Assembly (NCBI GenBank): GCA_965214995.1 | Contig: CBDCCT010000002.1 | Location: 1,116,001-1,180,000, forward strand | Direction: 5' to 3' | Length of the DNA stretch: 64,000 bases | DNA from: CBDCCT01 sp965214995 | GTDB taxonomy: Bacteria > Deinococcota > Deinococci > Deinococcales > Trueperaceae | Shown here: positions 54,151 to 64,000 of the stretch, piece by piece | Position numbering within the stretch: position 1 is the first letter of the stretch | Layout of the letters: each line of letters begins with the position of its first letter | Notes under the pieces: model-generated | What the model was told of the DNA's origin: nothing | Seen by the model: the letters and a program-made list of their open reading frames with translations, nothing else | Databases searched by the model: none | Translations under genes and position numbers: made by a program

Positions 54151-54531
54151 AATATATAATATAAATTTTATTAAGTACTAAATAATATAATTAGATAAAA
54201 CTACTAGATATAGTAATTATATATATTAATTATATATAATAATTATATATAATAAGTAGGATCTATAAATAGTAAGTAGTCCCTAGGGAATCCCTAGAGA
54301 TCTAGACCTAGACTAAATTTAGTCTAGGTTTAGATCTCTATTAGGACCTAAACTATAATTTAGTCCCTAGAGAATTTTTACTAGGGACCTAGACCTACTT
54401 TTAGTCCCTAGGGACCTGGACCTAGACTATATATGGTCTAGGTCCAGGTCCCTACGGCCACCCTGGTATTAGGTAATTATTCCTAATTTACTTGCGTTTA
54501 GTAATTTGTTTTAAATAAGAGTGATGATAAT

Positions 54532-54794
54532 TGTTAGGAACGCCTACATCTCTATAAGATAGGGAGGTTAATAAGCGGACCGCAAGGGGTCCGTAAGGGT
54601 AGACGGAAGTTATATAATAGAAAGTAGATAATTCCTATATATAGAGAATTATTACTAAGGAGAATTCCTTAGTAAAGATTTAAATTACTTATACTTATTT
54701 ATATATTTATTATATAACTAATATTATTAATAGACTATAAGCGGTCTACTTTTATAGTCTATCCTCTAATATATCTTCGTATTAGGTCCTTATA
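54532..54794 (-). repeat. LTR of Gypsy B2, right
   Basis: A 263-bp LTR, partner of 45664-45926, TGTTAGGAACG to GGTCCTTATA. CG-containing stretches survive at both of its ends. The duplication GTACC and the Copia body follow. Confidence 0.92.
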
Positions 54795-54799
54795 GTACC

Positions 54800-56870
54800 C
54801 TACTATTTAGATTAAGATAGTATTACTAAATAATTAATTTAGATAGTAATAATAATAGTAAGGATACTACTACTAGATAGTAAACTACCTTATATATTAT
54901 AACTAGAGGCTATAATATATATAGTAAGAGTATTTAATATTAAACTAGTTAATAATTTAATACTCTACTAGTTACTATTTAACTATCTACTTAAATTAAT
55001 TATAATAAAGCTATTTAGCTCTCTTTACTTTTACTTTATTTATAGTTATTAATTTAAAATAAAGCCGTATATAATACTAGTAGTATTTATTAGTTATAAA
55101 AGTAATTATATTTTTTAACTTTTTACTAGTAATAAGATAATCTTTATATAAGATATTAAATACTATAAAAATATTATATTTATTAACTACTAAAGAGAAT
55201 AAAAGGATAACTATAAAGATAAGTTAAAAGCTATTTATAATAGTATTACTAATACTATTTAAGCTATAGATTAAAATAATCCTCTTACTACTATTCTTAA
55301 ATATAAGAATATACCTTTCCTATCTACTACTACTTTTAGTATATATAACGCAGCTATTAAATTACTAGAAAAAGAATAATAGATAATATTAATATAGAAA
55401 GAGCTTTAAGCTTATAAAGATAATAATATCTAGTAAATTATTAAATACCTACTATATAATATCCTTTCTAGTAAATAAGTATATAAAATAAAAGATAATA
55501 GAACTTATAAGTTATAATAGGTTACTAAGGGCTTCTAATACTATATAGATTATAAGTAGATATATACTACTATTATTTAAACTTAATCTTTATAAATATT
55601 AATAATAATTTATATAATTTATAGCTAGTCCTTCTACTCTATTAATATTATAACTATATTTTTAAATAGTAATATTAATACTAATATTTTTATTAAGTAA
55701 CCTACTAGATTTAAAATAGTAGATAGATAAGCTAGAGTTTATAAATTAAATAAAGCTCTATATAGCCTTAAGATAGTAGTAACTACCTAGTTCCTAATAC
55801 TTAAAGAATTTATACTATCTTAAAATTTTAAAATCTCTTAATATAATAAATACCTATTCTATAAGGATAATATATTTATTACTACCTACGTAGATAACTT
55901 TAATATTTATAGTAATTTAGATAAAGTTATTAAATTTAAATATATATTAGCTATATAATTTAAAATAACTAATAAAGGCTAGATAATAAAATATCTAAAA
56001 ATTAATATTAAATACTTTTCTTTCTATAAACTTACTCTATTACTTAAATATTATATTAATAAGATAATTAAATTATTTTATCTTTTTTTTACTACTAAAA
56101 TAGCTACTATACTCTTATTACTAGAATTCTTATAATTAAATTAAATAAGCCCCTTAGTAGCTAATACTAATACTTTTATATAATTACTAGGTAGGTTAAA
56201 TTATATTAGCTACTAAATATATTCTAATATTAATTATACCCTATCTTTATTAGCTTTATTTATATCCTAACTAATAGAAGCTATATAGGCTAAGCTTTAT
56301 TACCTTTTTACGTACGTTATATATATAAAAGGTTAGAAATTAATAATTATACTATAATAGATAGTTATTAATCTATATACCTATATTAATACTAGCTTTA
56401 TAAGTAGTACTAATTTAAAATTAATCTTAGGCTATATTATAATATTAAATAGTACTCCTATCCTCTAGAAAATATATTAATAAATAGTTATTATAGCTTT
56501 AATAGCTTATTTAGAGCTAATTACTATCTATAAAGTATTAATTTATAGTATTACTACTATATAATTTAATATATAAGATTATTAGTACGTCTAGTAACTT
56601 AATAATTATTATAAATAATAAAGCTATAATTACTATAGCTTTAATATCTATTCTTACTAATTAAAATAGATTATAAAAAGATTTAATATAGGGATTTAAA
56701 TATTAAATAGGCTTCTATAAATACTTAATTAGCTAATAGCTTTACTAAAAGTCTACCTATAATAAAGTATAACAAATTCGTTAATTCCCTATATATTTTA
56801 TATATATAAATATATTTAATTATTATTAAATTTATATATTTATAGCTTTATATTTATAGGTAAAGTTACT
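54800..56870 (+). pseudogene. Copia RT and RNase H relic
   Basis: Third piece of the Copia element. The RT reads from about 55735: VYKLNKALYSLK, then NKYLFYKDNIFITTYVDN, with the Tyr-Val-Asp-Asn active site at 55887-55898. RNase H follows. Its end near 56690-56765 reads DLNIK, ASINT, LANSFTKSLPIIK, the Copia C-terminal block with Phe-Thr-Lys-x-Leu-Pro. The purine tract AAGTAGGAG (56871-56879) comes next, then the 3' LTR. RT lies after integrase, the diagnostic order for Copia. Confidence 0.88.
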
Positions 56871-56879
56871 AAGTAGGAG

Positions 56880-56963
56880 TATTAGTATAGGTCATGTACC
56901 TTACTAATATTTATACCAACTTTATAATAGTAGTGTAGATACAAATATACACAACTATCTTCA
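56880..56963 (+). repeat. 3' LTR of the Copia element
   Basis: An 84-bp LTR equal in length to 15168-15251. CATGTACC, GTGTAG and ACACAAC stretches are still present. The TTCTA duplication follows at 56964-56968. Confidence 0.92.
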
Positions 56964-57958
56964 TTCTAAATAAAATAAGGAAGAAAGTAAAAATAAAGAT
57001 AAATATAATATTTATAAATTTATATACTATACTAAATCTAAAGATAAATCTATCTAAAATAATAATTCTATATAGGCTAATAATAATTTCTTTAAAGGAA
57101 TTACCCTCTTTTTATACTTTACCTTTATACTTTTACCTCTAGTAAAAAGCCTATTTGTTATAAAGCTTTTATCTTCTATAAAGCTTTTACCTTTTATAAG
57201 GGTAAAATCTTTTTTTATAAATCTATATATTATACTATACTATATTTATCTTAAAAATAAGATTAATTCTAAAATCTAGACTAACCTAAACTAGCTATAA
57301 ATAAGTAATTTTCTAAATTATTATAAATTATAAAAGACTTCCTATAATAGATATTTAATAGTAGCTTTAAAGTTTAGTATAACTTTATTCTAGCTAGGCC
57401 TATAGACTAAAGTATCCTCCCTTATAAAAAATTTTAAAAGGGTAGATTACTTTCTATCTTTTTTTTAAATATATTTAATTACTTTTAGCTTTTCTTTTTT
57501 TAATAATTAAAGCTTTAGTAACTATCTTTTATTTTTTATATTTTTACCTTACTAATAGCTCTAATATTAATAAATAAAGTAAAATAACTCTTATAAGCTA
57601 GAGGTAGACTAGCTAGTAAAGCTCTACTAAAAACATTTTTAAAGGCTTATATAAAATAATATATAAATAATTACTAATCTACTACTAGGTAGGGGGAAAA
57701 TAAAAGAAAAAAAATTAGATAAATTCCTAGCTCTTTAGCTACCTATCTATATTTATATATTTATATATATATAAAGGGCTTCTAGTAGCTAGGCTTTACT
57801 TTTAACTTTAGATTATTAGTAGTACTATAGTATACTATATAATTAATAAGTATAATATATTATCTAGCCTAGAAGTAATAGCTTACTACTAGATATAGAA
57901 AATAATAAGTTATAAAAAATAAAAGATAAAAAATAAACTCCCAGCTCACTTTCCCACA
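56964..57958 (-). mobile_element. Gypsy D2, first segment (5' LTR and leader)
   Basis: Start of the outermost element. Read on minus from 57958: TGTGGGAAAGTGAGCTGGGAG, LTR to 57571, primer site 57557-57570, then the leader. It continues at 15167 beyond the Copia insertion. The match to D1 30235-31257 is continuous. The outer 30 bp of the LTR are un-mutated. The flanking bases on the right are GTACC; the other copy of any target duplication lies outside the window. Confidence 0.9.
57571..57958 (-). repeat. 5' LTR of Gypsy D2
   Basis: A 388-bp LTR, four bases shorter than those of D1, with an un-mutated terminus at 57930-57958. Confidence 0.9.
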
Positions 57959-59957
57959 GTACCCTAATAATTATATTAAATTATTTCTAGTTAAGAAGAT
58001 ATAGAGTAGTAATTAACTTTAAATCTAGGAAGTTATTATTTAAAAAGAGAGTCTATACTTATCTACTAGATAAGTATAGAGCTTTATATCTATATTCCTA
58101 TCTACATTTATATAGAAGTTATAAATTATTCTACTTCTAGCTTTATATAAGACTTAAAAGGCCTAAAATACCTTAATTAGAATAGTAGTTTAGTAGATTA
58201 ATCTAGAAGAGATATAGTTATATATAATCCTATAGAAAGAGAAGCTATTTAACTCTAAGCTAAATTTATAAAAATAAGGCTATATTTAATAATACTAAGC
58301 TATTGTATAAAAAGATTATTATAGGTAAGTAATATATCTATATCTACTTCTATAAATATAGAAGACTAGAGTAGTAGTTAAAAAGACTTAAAGAATATAA
58401 AGAAAAGAGACTTAAAAAGAGTTAAAAGATATAAGAAGTATAAATAATAAGCTTAAACTTATACTATAAGTATACTAGTATTTATATTACTAAGTGTTAT
58501 AGATTATAATGGGGTTATAATTATAATTACAGTAGTAATTATAATAGGAGTTATAATAGGATCTTAGTAACTAATTATAGTATATATTTTTATAAGTAGA
58601 TAGACTTAATATACTATCTAATTTACTACTAATAATACTATTTATTATATTATAATACTAGTATAATTATAGTAATTTAATATCTAGTCTTAGCTATTAA
58701 AAGACTTATTATATATATATACTATTATATATACTACTTAAATTAAATTTATATTAAATTTAAATTAAGCTATAATCTACTAACTAGCTACTTAAATTTA
58801 ATTTATTTATTATTTTAATCTATTATAACTAGCTAGCTAGCTATTATTTATCTTTATAATCTATAATTTAGTAGTTATAAATAGAATTATAATAAAAAAA
58901 ATAAGTAATCTATTATAACTACTCTATTCTAAAACTAGTAGTTATACTAATAAAAATTTCCTATTATAGAAGTAGTACTTAATTATAACTAATTAAAAAT
59001 AGAACTAATATAATTAAGTAGTACTTATAACCTAGCTAGTCCTATTATATTAAAGATATAAATATAACTTTAGTATAATAATAAATAGTCTTTATTTTAG
59101 TCTTATCTTTTAACCTAGATTAATAAATTTAGACTATCTTTTATAATTAAATTAAATTTATTATAAATACTAAAACTATTAGCTAGAAGGCTAATATAGT
59201 ACTATAATAATAAGTAAAGTTAATAACTTTTATTACTAACTAGTAGATTAACTTAATATCTTTATAAAAAACTATCCTACCTATAATTAATATATTTAGT
59301 AAGGTATCTTCTTTATAATAAATAACTTAAAATAAAAGGCTCTAAATAAATTTAAGAAAAAGAAATTAATTAAATATAGAGTACTAAAAGGTATTTTATT
59401 TTAACTAGCTTATTTATACTACTAAAGCTCTATAGTAAATAAAAGTAAAAGCTTAATTAAGAATATAATTAAAGAATTTCTTTATTTAGTTAAACCTTAT
59501 AAAGAAGAAATATTTTAATAACTTAAATCTAATATAGAGCTATTATAAACTTTAATTTTTAAAATTTATTTTAAGTCTTTAATATTAAAGCTAGTTAAAA
59601 TATAAAAAATCTTACTATTCTTAAAGTATAATCCTTACTTATATAAACTTAAGATATAATAATATTAGAATAATACAATCCTTACTAGTTTTTTATAAAA
59701 GAATAATAGTATATTAAACTTATAAATACTACTTCCTATTATAATAGAGTAAGAAAGAAATCTAACTTTATTATATTTATTATTATTAATACTAATAGTA
59801 GAAAGCTTACTTTATATTATAATACTACTTTTATATTTAATTCTTATAAATATATTACTATTAGTTTTAAGCTTTAATTTAATAGGTACTATAATTATAA
59901 TAATTTAGGTTATAATACTAGTTATAGTACCTAGAATTAACTAGAATTATTAATAAT
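57959..59957. other. Unrecognised RIP-mutated DNA between D2 and A3
   Basis: Two kilobases that belong to neither neighbour. Since they are as converted as the transposons, they were probably repeated too. In plus-strand frames with TAA/TAG read through there are long coherent stretches. A basic, Arg/Lys-rich one covers about 58050-58600. Another at about 59340-59640 reads YRVLKGILF, KSLIKNIIKEFLYLVKPYKE, then SNIELLQTLIFKIYF. A third at about 59745-59940 is Asn/Tyr/Thr-rich. No family is recognised. Weakly mutated spots at 58300, 58490-58535 and 59678 might mark further boundaries. Confidence 0.4.
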
Positions 59958-60230
59958 TGCTATGAATTTAATGTATCCTAGAAGTAGAGCCCTATATCTA
60001 GGATATATCCTCTCTCTATACCTATTATACGTATAGCTCCCTATAATATATAGCCTACCCTAGATTACTAAGTAGTAATCTAGGCTATATAACTTCTTAT
60101 ACTCCCTATCTATCCTATCTTTTATATTTATAAATATATTCCTAGAGCTTTATATATTACTATCTCTTTAGTAATTTATTTTTATTATTTTATATTACTT
60201 ATTTTCCTACTTTCTTATTAATTTATAATA
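59958..60230 (+). repeat. 5' LTR of Gypsy A3, short variant
   Basis: A 273-bp LTR that lacks about 90 bp present in the middle of the 361-bp LTRs of A1. The left edge keeps TG dinucleotides and the remainder is converted. Confidence 0.85.
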
Positions 60231-61889
60231 TTAATAAATTACTTTTAATTTACTAGTTATTTTATTAACTACCTATCTATTTATATCTTAGAAGTCTATC
60301 TTATTTATTTAGCTATAATATATTATAAGCTCTAAAGAAAATTTTTAGTCCCCTAAGAAACTATATAATTATAGATTTTTTAAAATATTTAAATAACTTA
60401 TTTTATTTTACTTATTTTATTCTATCTATCTAGAGCTAATACTATAAAAAGTATTAATTAATTAATAATCTATTTTATATACTAAGTTTATTATTAGTAA
60501 AGTTTATTAATTAATTTCTATCTTATCCCTAGTTTTTTAATTTTTTAATTAAGTAATTCTTAACTATATTCTTTATATTTATAATATTTTAATTTAAAGC
60601 TATAATAGTAGACTCTTTTAGTATAAATATCTTAAATTATAAGTTATTAAATAAATAAGTTCTTTACTATATAGTAAAGATAATAAGTATAATAGTAATT
60701 TATTAAATAATTTCTTTTTAAACCTCTTCTCTAGTAATAATAAAATTAAAAAAAATACTTAATATTCTAATATTCTTAGGTACTAGTATTTAAAGTACTA
60801 AAGATTTAGACTACTTTAATACTAGTCTAATATTTAAGTTTAAATTAAATATAGACTACTTTCTATCTATTAATTCTTATATTAACTATATATTCTCTTA
60901 TTTAAAGGGTTATATTATATTTCTATATTTAGAAAAAGTTACCTTCTATTAGTATAATAATTAAGAGTAGTTTATTAATAAATTAAACCTAGTATTTAAT
61001 AATCTTAATTTTAATTTTATATACTTTTATTATTTACTATTAATAAAATAGACTAACTACTAGTTTACTAACTATATTATAGACTTTAAGCTTATTATTT
61101 ATAAAACTTTTTTTAAAAAGTACTTTTAAAAGTAAATTCTTTACCTATTTTTATTTTATAAATTTATTAACTATTTCTTTACTATAGATCTTTATTTATT
61201 AGACTTTAACTTTTTAGTCTAGAAATATCTTTATTAAGATAATCTATTTTATTATTTTATATAATAATTAATAAGTTTTAATCTTTTTATTTTATTACTT
61301 ATCTTATTATTTTTACTCTAGTTTTTACTTTTATTTTTATTATTACTATTTCTACTTTAGTTTTTATTTATATATCTACTTTTTTAGTACTAAATAATAA
61401 TCTAATAAATCTTAACTATAAAAAAGAAAAGGCTTAATATATTTATATATATTTATATTATAAGTAATATAGCTATCTAATCTATAACTACCTAATTTAT
61501 TTTATTTATTAAATTTCTATTTATATTTTTAATTTATTTTTATTTTACTTTTTATTTTAGTTTTTAAGTATTCTATATAGTAAAACTACTAAAGAATAAA
61601 AAAAAGATTAGTTTTTAGTTTAAGTTATAACTAGAGATAAACCTAATAGAAAACTACTAATTAATATACTAAGAAAGAAGAGTTAATCTATTTAAGAAAT
61701 ATTTCTTTTACTATATCTAGTAGTAGTAGATATAATATTTATAAATAATATATTATTACTTTATTAAAGTAGCTATTTTTTAAACCTTATATATATATAT
61801 ACTATATTAGATTAATAAAATAAAGTATTATTCTATTTTTATAAATTTTAGTACTATCTTAAGTATATAATTAATAGAAACCTTATTTA
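59958..61889 (+). mobile_element. Gypsy A3, 5' part, interrupted by Helitron
   Basis: A second copy of family A, on plus. It begins with TGCTATGAATTTAATG (TGTTACGAATTCGACG in A1) and follows A1 read on minus from 7134 to about 5130. The alignment runs with mostly transition differences up to 61889, where sequence of another kind begins. The break is not a truncation: it is the 5' end of a Helitron inserted between A and T, and the A1 counterpart continues through it. The rest of A3 must lie right of the window. Confidence 0.87.
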
Positions 61890-64000
61890 TCTATATAATA
61901 AAAACGTAAAGCCACCCAATGTTTCTCTAAAATATCTAGTTCTAATATAGAATAGACTAGTAATATAGCTATAACCTAAATTTTAATATTTTACTACCCC
62001 TTTTTACTAATAGTAAGAGTAAAAATTTTATTACTAAACTTTTTATAAATATTTATAGCTTACTTTATAGCTTAAAAATATACTTTATAATACTATTATT
62101 ATAAATAAAATACTACTTATCCTATAAGTAATATAAAGAGAGCTATAATTTCTATTATAATTAGATAGATAGGCTATATACTATCTATACTAAGTATTAA
62201 TTATCTTAATAGACCTATAGAGTAGATAGTAAATAGCCTTTATAAATTATATCTAGAAATATAAGATATTATAGGCTATTAGTTATAATTATAGATCTAT
62301 AGCTAAGTTAATATATCTAGATTAAGTAATCTATAGAAAATATAGATACTAAAGAGTATTATAAATTATAGCTCCTATAAAGAGATAAATTAAATTTACT
62401 ACTTTATTTTAAATTAAATAGCTACTTTATAGTTACTATAGATAATATTAGTTTAATAAATAAAGAATATAATTACTATACTACTCTTTATTATAGAGCT
62501 AAAATTATAAATATAGACTTAAATTTAGAATTTATAAACTTTAATAAATACTATAAAAAGGGAGATATTAACCTTTTTATATTTAGTTCTCTACTATAGT
62601 ACTTATAAAATTTATTACTAGTATAGAATTAGATAGGGAGGTCTTTTTATAAAGATATTTAGTAGTATAATTATATATTTACTTTTATATCTATAAATTA
62701 TAAGTCCTAAGATTAAAATTTATAAAGGGGTAGTATAAGCTATTTTTTAATTTATAGTAAGATTTATTATTTATAAGGCCCTTTATAGCCTATAAATAGT
62801 TAGTTTCCTTTTTATACTTAGCTATATTTCTATAATCCTTTATATACTACTAATTTATAAGTAGGAAGAAATTAGTAACTAGATCTAGAAATAATATAGG
62901 GTATTATAGATATATTAAATTATTATAAAAACCCCTATATTAATATATATAGGACTATAAAAGAGTATTTATAGTAATAGAATATAGATAGTCCTTACTA
63001 TATTTTAACCTCTCCTAAGATATAGCTAATCCTTAAGGCTAGAAATAATTATAGAAGGGAGAACTTACCTACTATAAATAAGATTATAGTTATTATACTA
63101 GATAAAATAGACTAGATAGGATACTATAATATTATTCTTACTAATTATATAGGCTCTAAAAATAATCTATAATATAGCTATATAAAAGTTATAAATATAG
63201 CTTATATACCCTTATATTATATATTAATATTCCCTAAAGGTAATCTAGGCTAGTATCTATATTTATAGCTCTTATAATCTTATAGAGAATATAAATAGAT
63301 ATAATTAATATAAGTATAATTTTATAGGTATTATTTATACGTCTATAATAGTAGTTAAATAGTTCTATTTTTATTTTTATAGTTATTTTAGTAGTATATT
63401 ATTAATACTTAGACTAGTTATAAGTAGAATTAGTTAGATTATCTTTCTATAAACTAAAAAAAGCTCCGTATTAAGCTTTATAGTAGAATTTAGAACGCCT
63501 AAAGCTATAATAATATAGATTTATAGTCTATTAGGCGGTATATAGTATTACTATTAACTTTTTATAGGGGACCTAGATTTATTACTTAATACTACTAGGA
63601 TTCTATAGTAATTATCTATAAATTAGATTATCTAGTATTATTTATTATATTTATAGCTAATCTAAAATAGCTAGAAATTATATAGGAACTATTATAGGGC
63701 TAGATAGTAGTTAATTAGCTAGATTTAGTAATAAGAGTCTTCTATTTAAAAATTATATATCTATTATAGGACTTTAAAACTAATAAGGTATTTAGAACTT
63801 TTAAAGGATATATATAGACTATTAAGTACTAGAAATAGGGCCTTCTATATTTATATCTATTACTCTTTTTAAGTCTATATTATTATAATTTAATATTATA
63901 GCTATTAATAATTAACTATATAATTTATATAGAGATTCCTATAGTAGATATAGATCCTAATAGTTAGTTAATAGAGCTAATATAGTTTATAATAATTTAT
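61890..64000 (+). mobile_element. Helitron, 5' part (runs off the window)
   Basis: Rolling-circle transposon starting TCTATATAATAAAAACG, a 5'-TC terminus after A, as Helitrons insert between A and T. The first 30 bp keep CG, CA and TG, as other element ends here do. The interior codes on plus for the Helitron replication protein, of which only the N-terminal part is in the window. Helitrons make no target duplication, and the A1 copy supplies the empty site. The 3' hairpin and CTRR end are outside. Confidence 0.85.
62375..64000 (+). pseudogene. Helitron Rep-helicase N-terminal relic
   Basis: A single frame of about 540 codons, stops only TAA/TAG, read from 62375 to the window end. After restoring Trp, His and Gln it follows the Helitron-like N domain. 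NPYINIYRTIKEYL is near 62930, then a DSPYYILTSPKIQLIL block. PLYYILIFPKGNLG lies near 63210-63250 and FYRYYLYVYN near 63320. NQKKLRIKLYSRIQNA comes next (Lys-Leu-Arg near 63455). The hallmark run Gly-Pro-Arg-Phe-Ile-x-Gln-Tyr-Tyr-Gln-Asp is at about 63570-63605, followed by LFIIFIANLK (from Leu-Phe-Ile-Thr-Phe-Thr-x-Asn-Pro-Lys-Trp) near 63640. The HUH-Tyr catalytic part and helicase should follow outside. Upstream zinc-finger residues were not resolved. Confidence 0.85.

Larger units (their letters stand above)
46223..54465 (+). mobile_element. hAT DNA transposon in Gypsy B2
   Basis: An 8.24-kb insert with the 8-bp duplication GTATTAGG (46215-46222, 54466-54473) and terminal inverted repeats: CAGTGTGGCCGTAGGGACCT on the left, CAGGGTGGCCGTAGGGACCT from the right. 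The 8-bp duplication and CAG ends are the hAT signature. B1 keeps the uninterrupted site (minus strand, near 26140-26155), which confirms the borders. Subterminal arrays of CTAGGTCCAGGT/CCTAGACCTAGA-like motifs (46240-46435, 54290-54450) extend the inverted repeats to about 200 bp. The transposase C-terminus reads on plus near 53600. It is longer than most hAT elements, so an extra insert or extra ORF may be inside. Confidence 0.88.
45664..54794 (-). mobile_element. Gypsy B2, short internally deleted element carrying hAT
   Basis: Gypsy B derivative in the Copia integrase gene, with LTRs 45664-45926 and 54532-54794 and duplication GTACC (45659-45663, 54795-54799). Without the nested hAT it is only about 0.9 kb: two 263-bp LTRs and roughly 350 bp of internal DNA that match the last part of B1 (about 26090-26438). 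No gag or pol is left. The intact target duplication suggests that it moved as a short element, mobilised by a full B copy, in the manner of TRIM-type elements. A later internal deletion cannot be excluded. Confidence 0.88.
15168..56963 (+). mobile_element. Ty1/Copia element split into three pieces
   Basis: Outer limits of a Copia retrotransposon of about 4.8 kb once nested inserts are removed. Its pieces are 15168-15354, 43221-45663 and 54795-56963. Both ends have an 84-bp LTR (15168-15251 and 56880-56963) and are flanked by the same 5-bp duplication TTCTA (15163-15167, 56964-56968). D1 has the undisturbed site at 31253-31257. The first piece holds the 5' LTR and primer site, the second gag to integrase, the third RT, RNase H, purine tract and 3' LTR. 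The first break holds Gypsy C (GTAGG on both sides), the second Gypsy B2 (GTACC on both sides). Length, domain order (integrase before RT) and the tRNA-half primer site all fit Copia. Confidence 0.93.

Noticed and set aside
61876..61889. Truncation of Gypsy A3
   Set aside because: Alignment with A1 continues, with transitions only, to 61889. The break is the Helitron insertion point, not a deletion end.

Overview
The window has no intact gene. It is about 64 kb of extremely AT-rich DNA from which the dinucleotides CA, TG and CG have almost vanished: nearly every C is followed by C or T, and nearly every G is preceded by G or A. That is the mark of saturated repeat-induced point mutation (RIP, CpA/CpG to TpA on both strands). 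The organism is therefore most likely a filamentous ascomycete (Pezizomycotina) and the locus a heterochromatic transposon block. I noticed only about twenty ATGs in the whole window, and decayed reading frames are broken by TAA and TAG, the products of CAA, CAG, CGA and TGG codons. Coding remnants are readable by allowing for these changes.

The block is a Russian-doll stack of transposons. The outer element is a ~10.6-kb Ty3/Gypsy retrotransposon (family D, copy D2, minus strand). It starts at 57958 and runs left past position 1, so it is spread over at least 58 kb. Three elements are inserted in it: Gypsy A1 (1271-7134, target duplication CTAGT), a tRNA-derived SINE (8845-9309, 14-bp duplication) and a Ty1/Copia element (15168-56963, duplication TTCTA). 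The Copia is split in three by Gypsy C (15355-43215, duplication GTAGG) and by a short Gypsy B derivative, B2 (45664-54794, duplication GTACC). Gypsy C holds the full Gypsy B1 (17483-26700, duplication TAGAC) and a second family-D element, D1 (30235-41341). B1 holds a 5'-truncated LINE (19401-21040, 13-bp duplication). D1 holds a second SINE (35235-35726, 14-bp duplication). B2 holds an 8.2-kb hAT DNA transposon (46223-54465, 8-bp duplication). For most insertions the unoccupied site can be read in the sister copy of the host element.

Right of D2 lies about 2 kb of unrecognised RIP-mutated DNA (57959-59957), then another Gypsy A copy (A3, 59958-61889). A3 is interrupted by a Helitron that starts at 61890 and leaves the window inside its Rep domain.

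Two things deserve attention beyond the stack. First, terminal tens to about 150 bp of many elements keep CG, CA and TG while the interiors are fully converted, so un-mutated islands mark insertion boundaries. Second, family D carries an extra ~660-codon reading frame downstream of pol, with a polyglutamine tract, which I could not assign to a family. All functional calls are for dead relics; no product is expected to be made.
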